Below, piece by piece: positions 31,588-42,739 of a stretch of DNA of 64,000 nt. A program made the position numbers and the translations under genes. Where the stretch lies: assembly GCA_027475525.1 (NCBI GenBank), contig JAMWFC010000054.1, positions 372,001 to 436,000 of the forward strand, read 5' to 3'. How positions within the stretch are numbered: position 1 is the first letter of the stretch; every line of letters starts with the position of its first letter. The notes under the pieces were generated by a model. It was not told where the DNA came from. It was given only the letters and a program-made list of their open reading frames with translations, and did no database searches. The DNA is from Macrolepiota albuminosa (taxonomy: Eukaryota > Basidiomycota > Agaricomycetes > Agaricales > Agaricaceae).

Positions 31588-31832
31588 CATACGGCAGGCA
31601 AGACAAAGTTACTTTTTTCCTTGGTCCAACCAGACTCCGTGGACCTGCGCAGGCCTGGGAGGGCCCGCGTAGGTTTGAGTCCGTCAACGTACGTCTGCGT
31701 GGATGTCCGCTGGTGGCTTGCATAGGCCTGCATAGATTTTCAGGGCCCTTTCGTGGACGTACACTGGCGTTGGGGGTGGGAAAAGGATGGGAGGGTTGCA
31801 GGGAGGAATGGAGAGGGGAGGGAAGTGGGGAA

Positions 31833-32224
31833 CCTCGAGGAGGGTTGATTCATGCCATGACGTCCGCCACTGGAGGAGGCTTTCAGTCGTGGGCTGATGC
31901 CCGCTGGCAGCCGCTGACACACATTGACATCCGTTAGCGTCCGCTGGCATCTGCCGGGCCTGCGTGCGCATGTGTGTGCCCACCTTTTATCGATCCACTG
32001 GACCGTTCCGTTAGCGTCCGCTGGCATCTGCCGGGCCTGCGTGCGCATGTGTGTGCCCACCTTTTATCGATCCACTGGACCGTGTCATACAGCACATTGT
32101 GACACGTCCACGGCTCTGTATTCTACGGCACTGTGGGGACTGCTCCGCTCCAGTGTAGTGGACTCCGCTGGACACGTATGGTACAGCACAAAGCGGGCTC
32201 CCATACAACGTATGACACGTACCA
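31833..32224. other. Right-end segment of the KDZ element without a left partner
   Basis: Between the right arm and the target duplication. It has AGCGTCCGCTGG and GACTCCGCTGG words, a 77-bp duplication and GACACGT or ACGTGTC words in both orientations near 32100-32220. No gene. Either the left end lost its counterpart or a small insertion sits here. Confidence 0.5.
31930..32083. repeat. 77-bp direct duplication (f)
   Basis: 31930-32006 is repeated exactly at 32007-32083 (contains GCGTCCGCTGGCATCTGCC). Confidence 0.95.
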
Positions 32225-33381
32225 TTGTGATGCCCTACCCTGAACGCATGTCATGCAGACTATTGGACCTGTACCCTGGTGTGAAGGACCGAGCAAGCAT
32301 TCCTGCCGAGCATCTGCCCGTCATCCAGGACCACGTGGAAAAAATGGGCTTCAAAGTTGCTTCAGTATTTGCCTCATTTGGGGGACCCCAGATCAGTTTT
32401 GTCTTGCCCGAACATGCTGACAAGTTTATGGCTCTAGGCCGCATCAAGGTTCCGTCTTCAGTATCGAAGTACACTGCGCACATCGAGCCACTCAAGGAGG
32501 TCCCGATAGAAAGGGTGTTCGAGCTGGTGGTGTCGGGGGCCAGGGATTATGATGAGCTGGGGACTATTGTGGAAGAATGGGCCAGGAAGACTGCACCAGG
32601 ATCATTCCTAGGCCATCGCTCCACTGAGGTCAACTCAGACTTATACATATTCTCGATGAGCACTTGGGAAGCAACGCGCACTATTCTACGCAGCGAGGAG
32701 TCATTTAGGAAGAAATGTCCGGATGCGTCGATCCCAGCTCCACGCCTATTATGGGATTACAACAAAAACCTACTGTGCAAGAACACGCTGGGTGAACAAG
32801 TATCCAAGGGTGCTGATCAGATTACTAGCACCATCCAGTCTCTCGCTCGGGAGGTCAGGGAACTTAGAGGAGAGGTTCAGTCAGTCCAGTGTCAGCAAGC
32901 AAGTATGGCGGCTAGTCAGGCTAAGTTGTTCGATTCAATCACGAATCTTGACCAACGTGTCGTGTCTACTCAGCAAGCTTTTCTAGTTCAGGGTCAAGAA
33001 ATTCGGCTCAGGTCCAAAATCAGTGACACAGAAACCCAGATTAGTAGCCTCCGCGTTGCTCTGCTTTTCACCACCGAGGCAGAAAGGAGAGCGGAGATCC
33101 AAGCCAGTCTGGACAGCCTTACGAGCGATGTGGCGTGGAATTGGGCAGAGCTTTCAAGCACATCGGATCGGATGGCTGCCATCACAGGCCATGGGATTTC
33201 GCCATTACCTGCCCCACAAACCCCATCCCTCCAGTCGATCACAGATACTGGAACTCAATCTCCTACCAGGGATCGTCCCTCCACACCAACCCCCAAGTCA
33301 AAGAGGAGGAAAACAGGCAATGTCCAGCCAGTCATCCTTACAAGCCATCGACACGGGGCTGGTGCGTTCCTCATCTTTTAG
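32225..33381 (+). pseudogene. LINE ORF1, 3' part
   Basis: Resumes ORF1 after the insertion: the repeated TTGTGATG, then PYPERMSCRLLDLYPGVKD. The open frame can also start at ATG 32212, inside the insert, but continuity with 15205-15504 is the better reading. The N-terminal half looks globular (GGPQISFVLPEHADKFMAL). The second half is a long coiled coil (IQSLAREVRELRGEVQSV to SLRVALLFTTEAERRAEI), then a Ser/Thr/Pro tail with KSKRRK, a basic patch suited to nucleic acid or nuclear targeting. It ends at TAG 33379-33381. No stops occur in this part. ORF1 proteins of LINEs form RNA-protein particles; that role is by analogy. Confidence 0.7.
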
Positions 33382-36300
33382 AGCTTCTGCTTTCCATAAG
33401 GTTAACGTGCACGACTGTCACCCCAGACTCAAACCCAATGAGGTTGTTCAATCCGATGTCAAAATCGCCTCAAGGGCTTATCCAGGCATTCAGGTTACGC
33501 AACGGAGGAAGGTTGGGGGTGGTCGTGCTAGTCAACCTCTATATACCGCTCCCAATTTTCCTGCTTTCTCCAACTTCCGCCGTTATAAACGGTTTACTCC
33601 ATCATTTTGTCACCATCTCTCTCATACGTTACTTCTTGATAACACGTGCACGCAACTACATTCACCATCTCTGAAGGAGATTTCCCATACCACGAGCAGC
33701 TCTCCGCCTCATAATAGTCTTGTTCTCCCTGCTTTCTTGCCCCCTACAAGAGCTGCTCACAGTCTGCCACCCCGTATCTCACTGCGCCCCCGTCCTTTTG
33801 CCTTATCATTTGTTGCTCGCTTATTGCTTTACATCTTGGTATTTTCATATCTTGTCGGTGTCGCTTGTGCGCACCCAACGCCCCTCCAATCACAGATTAG
33901 TGTGTGCACATTAAATGCTAATGGGCTAGTTAACCCCATGAAGTTGGCTTGCATCGGTCCATTGTTGACTAAGATTGCTCCTCACTTCTTTGCTCTTCCT
34001 GAGACGAAGACCAGATCCAACACAGGGTCCAAACTACAATTGGTGGACTACAAAATCCTTGAAGAGAACGGTGTTCCGTGCTCTTCCCATTGGGGAAAAT
34101 GGGGCATACTGCTTGGGGTGCGGAAAGACATTCAGATTGTAGCACGCTTACCTCTCCCCCACACCTCACTCAGAGGTCGTGTAGTTGCGGCAGATGTGGT
34201 CATTTCCTCAGCCTACCAGTCGTCATTCATTCATCGTATTTTCGCAATATATGCGCCCTGCGATCCTGACTCTGACAGCCTGGCTCGAGAGTTTTGGCCA
34301 TCTCTGACGGAGATTATAAGCCGCACGAACTCTTCATAGTCACTGTTTGGCAATCTAAATGCCATGGTCGCAGCCTTCAAACGGGCACATGATAATGTCT
34401 TCGCTAGACGCTGCCTGACCAAGTTCATTTCGGACGTCAATGGAACTGACCTTTGGCAATTAGTTCCTGACAGGAATCGTTTCTCCGATTGGACATGCAG
34501 GGCCTGGCAATCAAGCGACGCTGGGAATATCATTGATAGAGTCATCACATCGAAAAGTACGTACATAGATTCTGAAATCTTTACTGATCACACTTGGATT
34601 CCAGGGACGGATCACAGGATGGTAGTGGCTCGTATTATACTCAAACCCCCTCGTCTACGGGTACACGCACCCACAGACACCCCTTACACCCCCCACAAGC
34701 CCCTCCCTCCACCGAGAATTAAGTACCCCCAAAAGATGGATAAGCACAAGTTTGGTCTGTTTGCGTGTGCAGTTGATTATTTGATTGACAGGGCTGGCGA
34801 GGATCTCAAGTCTGAAGTGGTGGACGACAGCGCCTTTACTGAACGGTACAAGAAACTCACCTCTATTATAGAACAGGCCGCCACCACCACCTTTGGCCGA
34901 GCCAAACCTCGCCGAGACCCAAGGAAGACCATGACATCCCCCAAGATTCGGGAACTTGTATCTGCGATCCGATGCATTGGAGGTGCGATCTTGATCTCAA
35001 AGGGTTGTAACCGAACATTCTCGCATGCCTCGCAAAGGACCTATGAGATACACCTGCGTAAGTACCAGAATGAGGAGTCCCAAACAGCTCCTACCTTCAC
35101 GGGGTACTTGGTGATAATCAGACGAGCTCTTCATCGAGAACTGTTCGCAGAAAAGAAATCAGTGGTTTTCGAACAGACTCGTCAATATGATCAGGGAAGA
35201 ATACTGACTGCTCTCATGGGAGGATCCTCCAAGAAGCTCCTAGGAGGCTCGTCAGCATTTATTCCTCTCCCCACAGCCCTCAACTCCCAACGCCATAAGG
35301 GAATAATTGAGACTAACCCAGCCACGGTAGTCCAACTAACCAGACAATACTTTGCAGATTTATATAAACGATCTCCACCCCCTGACAAGCCCAAACCGTG
35401 GATGAACACCCCATCTGTCCTGGCAGTACGGGAGAGGGTGTCAAAGGAACCATTTATATGGCCAGTTGCAGCAACCGTAGCAGACTTTTGGGCGATGTTG
35501 CGCAAAGGCAATCCCAGACCCTCACCGGGCCCTGATGTTTGGGAGAAATGGTGCGTCAAGAACTTATCTGATAAGGCCTTACAGTTGGTACTAGACCTTC
35601 ACAACTATGTTGTCCTTAATGCTCGATTCCCTGGCGACCTCAAAGACACGCACTTAACGTACTTTCACAAGCGTGGTGTCCGCACCGAGTTGTCAAACTG
35701 GAGGGGTCTCAATATTTCCAACTTTTTAGCAAACTCGCCCATGACGTGGCTTAACTTCAAGCTCTCTCCCTATGCCGCCCAGATGGGAATCATCCCAGAG
35801 ACACAGGTAGCAACGCAGCCAGGAGTACAAACCCGAGACCTCATGAGTCTCCTAAGCAGTCTCAAGACATGGAGCAGACGCAACAAAACTCCTCTTTACC
35901 TTCTGAAGAGGGATCAGATGAAGGGCTTTGACTACTTATCCCCCACAGGTTTTTATGATGCTTGCACGGCATATGGTCTCCCTTCTTCAATCTGTGACTT
36001 AGACCGCGCGGCCCAAACAGGGACTAAGTGCTTCCCCAGGACAGCGTTTGGCATTGCAGAACCAATCATTGTAGATGGGGTAACTAAACAGGGCGGCCCA
36101 ATGTCACCTTTCAAAGCCACTATTACAACCAGCCTAGGACATAGGTATCTTGATGACATTGCAGCTAGGGACACTGACGTCGTGGTAATCAGGAGTTTAT
36201 CAAGCATGTCTGGTGATCCTCACCTACCCAACGATATGAGCTCCTTAACATTGTCCATGACTGAGGCCACTGACGATAGCTTTCTAGTTGCAAAGTCCCA

Positions 36301-38644
36301 TCAAGCACTCCGACAATTCACACTCAAAATGGAACGCTTCCAATTCATGTACGGTTGGGTGACATCATGGGAAAAAACATCAGCGCACGTTCTGAACAGC
36401 AATGAACCCTTGCCCGAGACGTTGAACTTCCCGTCTATCACCAACAGCCCAGGTGTTGATCCCTGGACCATCTCGGAACATGAGGTCCCGGTATCGGCGA
36501 ACGAGTTCAGCTTCCTAAGGACCCAAGTCAATGACCCTAGAACGAGGTACGTAGAACTGCTTAATCTTGTCGACTCATTTGTGTTTCCTAGCTTTTCGTT
36601 CCGAACGCCATTCACAATAATCCGCAAGATAGTATCACAAAACATTGTTTCACGGTGCCGTGCTTTACTATCTCTCCAACCGATTTTGCATTCGGATGCT
36701 GTTAAATTGGACCAACGTATCATGCAGAGAGTCCACAAAATCCTGGGTTTCCCTTTCTGTCCATCCTCCCAGATCTCCACCACGCCGTTGGATCTAGGGG
36801 GTTTCGATTTCCCATTGATTGCCCGCATCAATGCAGGCATAGCCATTGACGGAATCGCTCGAGATTTGAACCACCACATCCCTGCGTACCGTTTGATGGC
36901 ACACATCACCATGGCGGACTGGTCATGTCAAATAAACAACTGTTGCTATCCCCTAGACGGGAACAGTCTTGAACGCACATTCACTCGCCATATGGGACTG
37001 ATACCATCAGCGTGGATCATTGCACAGGACCATCTAGCTAAGTTCAAGCTATCTCTCAGGACAACTGACCAAAGTCACCTGTTGACAAGAGAATGCTCCA
37101 TTTCACATGTGGTCACCCTCGCCAAGCGTCACCTAGCGGTGCCTCATGTGCCCAATGGTCACACACTCCGGTCAGTCCATGCCATGGGATTCTTACAATT
37201 AAAAGATATTGGTCAATGGTTGGTAAACGACGACAATCAAACTTTCTTCCAAATGCTCCAGCCACCGCGTGGCAAATGGTCCAACGCTTAGCTGAGGAAC
37301 TGGGAGTTACTGCGCGAGACCTTTAGACACGTTTGGATTGGAATGCTATACGATGGCCAGCCCGACCTCATTATGTCACGTCATCGCAGGAGAATTCAAG
37401 CGGAATCGTTCATCTCCTCGGTGGCAGACTACGGTCCAATCCCCCCTACACCTGAAGCACTAGGTACTGGTCACTGGGGCATGGACGGCTCCATGTTCCC
37501 ACCATCAGCGGGTATGTTGGACTGGAAGTCGGTAACTGCTGCAGTAACAGGTTCGAAGACTGCGGTTCTCCAGCTGACCTGACACAACATCTCCATATTA
37601 CAGGGCGAACTTATTGGCCTTATAGCGGGATTAATTCTAGCAGGCAGTGAGGAAGACGATGTCTTATATACTGATCACCTCAACTCCGTTAGATTAATCG
37701 AGGACAGTCATACCGATGCGGACATCAGAGCACGTCTAAGGCAGATGAATGGTCGCTCATACTACCAATGGATCTTTCTCCTCCTAATGGCCAAACGGAC
37801 CAGTATTCGATACACCAAGGGTCACTCGGAAGTATCGTCCCTGCCGTCCCTCCTCAATCACAAAGCGGACCGTCTGGCAGTTCAGGCTCAGACCGGGAAA
37901 GATACCCCTTACGCCTCCGTTCCCTCTTTCTGCATGGACCCTTACACCTTTTATAGTCAGGCGGATGGTTGGATTGAATCAAACATGCGAAGCTTTGTCG
38001 ATAGGTTATACGCTACTAATGCTGCACAGGTCTCGGAGTTCAGCCCAGGTCTTCGGTTACGGCGTCAAGTTTACGACCTTATGGTCCCGCCAGAATACCC
38101 TTACCTGCGCTCCCTCTCCTGTTTCTCCGCGGTAGTTCAACTGTATGCCTGCTCGGGTCAACTCCCCACGGCGCTTCGATTGTTTTCCCACGGTAAGGTT
38201 ACATCGAATCGGTGCCGATTTGCTTGTGCAGGCTCCATCGAAGATGAGCATCACATTTTCGTTCAGTGCCCTCACTTCGAACCCTACAGGCTCGAAGCTC
38301 GCGGGGCAGTGGAACGACTCACATTCAACACGTGTCAGGACATGGTGGGGAAGGGGTTAATAATGCACAACGAGGCTGGAGAACTCATAAACGCGGCTAA
38401 GTCCTTGTTTTGCGATAACCCAGCTGTGTGGCCTTTACATTATTCTGCCTTCTATCTAGGTCGGGTACCTAACATTTTGGGGATCCTCCAAGAGCGTGGA
38501 CAAGTCAGCGTCTCACTGGACCTTAGGCGACAAGTCAACTTCATCGCGTCATCGTGGCATCTTCACTCAATCCGTCTGACTGGGCACATTTGGGGCCAGG
38601 TTCAGCGCCTGGTAGCGAGGGAATCACGCTCTCTTCTGTAGTAT
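33382..38644 (+). pseudogene. LINE ORF2: endonuclease, reverse transcriptase, RNase H
   Basis: One frame from upstream of 33382 to 38641 with only three stops. The apurinic endonuclease has SVCTLNANGL (33895), ALPETKT, IFAIYAPCD and a final TDHRM near 34610; its GDLNA motif reads GNLNA (codon 34352-34354), and TAG at 34337 sits where Trp is expected. The RT has YLLKRDQMKGFDYLSP (motif A), TKQGGPMSPFKAT (motif B) and EATDDSFL as motif C, ATDD replacing the usual YADD, which is normal for this fungal group. RNase H has GMDGSM, QGELIGLI, YTDHLNSVRL and NHKADRLA, so all four acidic residues are present. A Cys/His segment, CAGSIEDEHHIFVQC, precedes the end. Other stops are TAG 37289 and TGA 37580. 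Close to intact but not functional. Confidence 0.88.
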
Positions 38645-39256
38645 AGGAACGGTGCGCAACGAAGTGTATTTCGAATGCAGTGGTGGCAAGCTTTCCCCTC
38701 AGGGGTTTTGATGCTACCCCACTCGCCCTTTGTATAGTTAGAAGTTTCTGCTCTAAATAGGTCTACCGTGGCGTGTTGTAACAGATGCGACCATAGCTAC
38801 ATTCTAGCGTAGGTAGATATCGAATAGTAACATAGTAACACTTGTAAACTGATATGAATGGTGGTGCACCGTATACGTCATATCAACCATGTCAACCTGT
38901 AGAGAAATACAGATGTCTACAGGAGGTAATTAGTCGGGAGGTAAATAATAGTAAGTGATTTTTATGTACCCTCAGTCACTCCAGTAATGTATGGTCGACT
39001 GAGGGTAATATTTTGTGTATCCTAAAAAATATCTAGCGAAAATAAAGTTTGATGGCCCCCTACCGATCGCCACCACATACGGTGGTGGCTGAGGGGGTTC
39101 CGTATAAGGAAAACAAAAGACTGTGGCTCTGACGTACTGACGGCGCATGCGAGTCCATCCTCAACACAACCGATCTTAGACTGCGTGCTGCGCCCAACTG
39201 AATTCTGGCTAATTATGGTTTGAGCCCATCGTGGGAAATTTGATGCAAAAGCTGGG
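38645..39256. other. LINE 3' region and hairpin-rich spacer
   Basis: No gene. TAGTAACATAGTAACA at about 38826-38845 may be the LINE tail. Further on are two good hairpins: TACCCTCAGTC with GACTGAGGGTA at about 38968-39010, and CGCCACCAC with GTGGTGGC at about 39069-39092, the latter within an outer GGCCCCCTA and GAGGGGGTT pairing. Confidence 0.5.
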
Positions 39257-39483
39257 TGTAACGGTCGCTATCTTATCTCTACTGATCTGTCTACCTCCTT
39301 GTGATTTCCTCTTACATCTCTTATCCCGCCAACCTGGCTCCTCCTTTATCTGAGGTATAAAAGCCTAGTCACCAGTTTATTTTTATTGTAGTTAGTTCTT
39401 TTGCAATCGAGGACTTACATCAGTTCTACTGATTGACTTGAGACTCTAGTGTGACGGCACCGTTATCTCACGCTGACGTTACA
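39257..39483 (+). repeat. Solo LTR of family C with target duplication
   Basis: 227 bp with ends TGTAACG and CGTTACA, a 7-bp perfect inverted terminus, flanked by a perfect 5-bp duplication CTGGG (39252-39256 and 39484-39488). Contains a TATA-like GGTATAAAAGCC. Nearly the same as the LTR at 44930-45149. Confidence 0.95.
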
Positions 39484-40003
39484 CTGGGTCTGAAGTGGCT
39501 GGTATTTTGACTGACCAAGGTTCTCCATCCTCGTACTGCATTTCTTTTGACATTTACACTATATCGATAGGAATGAGCCATCGGCCATGCGAAGACGCAC
39601 AACGCAAGCCGCGGATTTAGCATGGGCGGAATCATGAAACTGTTGTTGGTTGAGTCCATGTTCTATTTCTGTCTAACTTACCAATGGGCGTTAGCAGACA
39701 AAAAGAGCCGGAGCTTTTGCATAATGTAGAGGTTCTCAAAGGTCGAGGATTATGCTAGCAGGTGGGTGGTGCAACTTCTTATCCAGGTCATGACGAAAAG
39801 CACAAGCGAGATTGTAGCGAGTTGTACCCAAAGAGAAGTCAGAACAAGTTGATAATCATAAGATGTCAGGAGTATCAATCTCCTGAAGTATGATCACTGA
39901 TGTTCACAACAAAATCGCAGCATGGGGTCATATTTAATCAGATTCTGCACTCTTGCTGGGTATTTCTTCTTTTACCATCTTTCTGTAAGCGTTGTGCTGT
40001 ACA

Positions 40004-41522
40004 ATGGATAAATTCCTCGAACACGGGACTATAGATGTCTCCTCGACACTTGGTGTCCTCGAGGTCGGAGTCACGGTCTCCATTTTCCTTTTTGGAGTTG
40101 CGACTGTCCAGACCTTCATATACTATAGGTGAGCCTTCGACCGTTCCTTGGTAAACATCATCAATGGTTTGGCCATACTACAGAAAGTTTTCCAACGACC
40201 GATCGTTACTGAAAGCCTTTGTATGTTTTTCCCCGCGTCTCCCCATAGGATTGAAATCTGAGGGACTCAATTGACAGGTTGGCGCAATATGGTCAGCAGA
40301 ATGGTCTATTTCAAGCTTTGACACTTAAGTTTCCTTGGACAGGATCACAGAACTGGTTCATGCTATCGTGATTACCCATCTGATTTACAACGTAAGTTGA
40401 CGCACTGATAAGCATTTTTTTTCTGACCTTGGTACAACAGGATTCAGTCATAAAATACGGAGATCCAGCTATACTGATTGCCCTTCCAACGTCGGGGGAC
40501 ATAGCCGTCTTCCTGACTGGGCTTATTTGTCCCGCGGTCCAAGTAACCAATTGGCCACAATTCAAAACCTCAAGCACTTACTTCTATTCCCACAGGCATT
40601 TTTTGTTCATCGCATCCGCGTATTATCTTCCAAGTGGCTGTTCCCATGTGCCTTGTGGTTTTTATGCCTACTGCGCTCCATCGGCAACATAGCTCTTGGA
40701 GCTGTTTCTCATGATACATTGAATCTTCTTGCTATTAAGGACAAATGGCAGTGGATGTTCGTCACAACACTCGCAATCTCTGAAGCCATCGACGTGCTGA
40801 TCGCGGTATCGTTGTGTTACTACTTGTGGCCTCACCGTGACATAAGCAAAAGGTGCGTGTATAACCTTGTGTTGGCGTTTTTGCAGCACTGAGATAACAT
40901 ATCCAGGACGAGAGTAATGGTCGATAAACTCATTGCATGGACCATTCGTAAGTGAAGAACGGTGTGAAGATAGATATAAGAGGACCTGACTTGTCATTTA
41001 ATCGTCTTGAAGAAACAGGATTGATAACAAGGTGGGTAAGAGGGCATTACTACGTCCTGTACAACATCTTTGTTGATGGTCAATGTAATTCATCAGCGTT
41101 GCGACAACGATTCAGCTGATCTTGGTAAGTAATCGTATCATGAGCTTCCACTTCTACTGGTAATCATTACTCTTCTTCAGTTTATGGTAGAGAAAAACTA
41201 TGCCTGGGTAGCAGTCTTCTTGATCATCCCTCGACGTATGTTGTCTCAATTTCAGTGACCTGCTTCAAAGGCCTGACGAACTGAAAAGTATCTTCCAACT
41301 CTCTCATGGCATCGTATGTACTCTCCGTGCATTATTGCTTATCAGCAATCTTATCCCTGCAATATTAGACTCAACTCTAGAACAACTTTGTGCAGTACGA
41401 ACGAGACAAGTGGATTGAAGTTCAATTCAAACCTGAACATGGGACAGTCAACAGTGCGCGGAGTAGATTTGTCCGGAGGCATTGTCTTACCTTTGCTCTT
41501 TAATAGCATCCAACTGAGATAA
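40004..41522 (+). pseudogene. DUF6534-type membrane protein gene, copy 1, with in-frame stop
   Basis: Eleven exons with the same lengths as copy 2 except the last: 40004-40128, 40184-40220, 40278-40391, 40441-40542, 40596-40852, 40913-40947, 41019-41031, 41097-41124, 41181-41235, 41289-41313 and 41369-41522. It encodes the TLGVLEVGVTVSIFLFGV start, DIAVFLTGLICP, KDKWQWMFVTTLAI and the SNSLMASLNSR end typical of the basidiomycete DUF6534 family of multi-pass membrane proteins, whose function is unknown. With this structure TAA occurs in exon 3 (40326-40328), where copy 2 has TAT. So it is either a recent pseudogene or has a different exon 3 boundary. All other exons remain open. Confidence 0.75.
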
Positions 41523-42739
41523 ATCTCGCGATGACAACTGTTACAGAGCAGCGCAATCTTGATGCAGAATTAGGGAAGCCTCATGGGGCGAATTTTGTGT
41601 GAAGATAGTGTTGAAACCTGACTTGATTGCACTAAGTAGGCTGTGAGTAAGTCTAGGTAGATTTTGGTCAGTACGTCGTATACACGCGCAGAATAACGGC
41701 TTACCACCAGTACAACGAGTACATAGGTAGGTGACTGAGGGGCCAAGTATGTACGTATCTATATATGTCTTGACAGTGGTTTCATGGTAGACTTGGAAAG
41801 TGATGAATGGCAGTATAAAGGGTTGGCAATCATTAGAGGTGAACGGTGATACGGAAGTTGAAGGTACCTCTTGCTGCGACATTCCAACAGATACAGATAA
41901 TTCAACCCTCGCTTGACAAAATGAAACTTGAAATGTAGACCTTGTACCATTCCAACAGGGTTGATATTTTCACGCAGCAGACTTAATGCAAGGTCGAACT
42001 TGGAAGGGGGCAGTCAACACACCATGGTAAAGATACGACACAAGACATTGAAAATGCGAACCAAGAGAGGAAGGTGGCCTTATAAGTTGTCATGATGTCC
42101 CTCAAGATCGAGAAATGATTGAGAGGAAGGTCTGTAATCTATAAACTGCCCGAACATCACACGAAGTTCGGTAGGTGCCTTTTCAATCATTCAAACGCCT
42201 TGGAGACTTGATGAGGATTTAGGTCACGTGGTAATGGCACGTGACAAAGATCATGTGGGACGAAATATTTACATTTTTTGCATTATTTCGATAAGAATGA
42301 GCCATGAACCATGCGAAGACGCACAGCGAAGGCCGCGGATTTAGTGTGGGCAGAACTCTGAAACTGCTGTTGGGTGAGTCCAGGTTCTATTTCTTTCTAA
42401 CTTGTCGATGGGCCTTAGCAGATAAAAGGAGTTGGCGCTTTTGCAGAATGTAGAAATCTCGAAGGCTGAGTATTAGATTAACAGGCGGGTGGGGCAATTT
42501 TGAGAACTTTTGTATTAAGGTCTTGACAAAAAGCACAAGCGAGATTGTAGCGAGTTGTAATCGAAGAGGAGGCGTAACAAGCTGATAATCAACAATGTCA
42601 GGAGTATCAACCTCCTGAAGTGTGATCACTGATATTTACAGCAAAATCAAAGCATGGGGTCATAATAAATTGCTCGCATTTTCTTTCTGGCTGAATATTT
42701 CTCCTTCTAAAACCTTTCTGTAAAGCTTTGTGGTGCACA
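41523..42739. other. Spacer between the duplicated genes
   Basis: No gene of its own. 41523-41640 and 41890-42180 resemble the 3' flank of copy 2 (44258-44560), so the duplicated unit includes the downstream flank. 42284-42739 resembles the 5' flank of copy 1 (39549-40003). 41640-41890 has no counterpart and may be a small insertion. Confidence 0.6.

Larger units (their letters stand above)
30537..31832 (-). repeat. Right inverted arm
   Basis: Inverted counterpart of 15507-16632, ending outward with GGGAGGGAAGTGGGGAA. At its inner end it includes the counterpart of the tRNA-like sequence at 16554 (about 30530-30606, minus strand). It contains three 77-bp duplications, (c), (d) and (e), that the left arm lacks. 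Confidence 0.88.
15505..32224. mobile_element. Large KDZ-superfamily DNA transposon with long inverted arms
   Basis: A 16.7-kb insertion in LINE ORF1. It has inverted arms (15507-16632 and 30537-31832), tRNA-like sequences towards both ends, and four genes: 17750-19927 (minus), the KDZ transposase 20226-23862 (minus), a divergent companion gene 24159-26850 (plus) and a zinc-cluster gene 26955-28760 (minus). Short words such as AGCGGA, CCGCTG and CATCCGTC are unusually frequent throughout, coding parts included. The right side has about 390 bp (31833-32224) beyond the inverted arm that has no partner on the left, so the exact terminal repeats remain unclear. The unit is inferred from the target duplication, frame continuity and arm symmetry. 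Confidence 0.7.
15205..38645 (+). mobile_element. LINE (non-LTR retrotransposon), split by a 16.7-kb insertion
   Basis: ORF1 starts at 15205, is interrupted at 15504, resumes at 32225 and ends at 33381. ORF2 follows with apurinic endonuclease, reverse transcriptase and RNase H to about 38641. The insert at 15505-32224 is flanked by TTGTAATG and TTGTGATG, and ORF1 reads across in frame once the insert and one copy of the duplication are removed. The 3' end is probably in 38650-38860, where TAGTAACATAGTAACA resembles a short LINE tail. ORF2 has only three nonsense changes and no frameshift. Confidence 0.85.
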
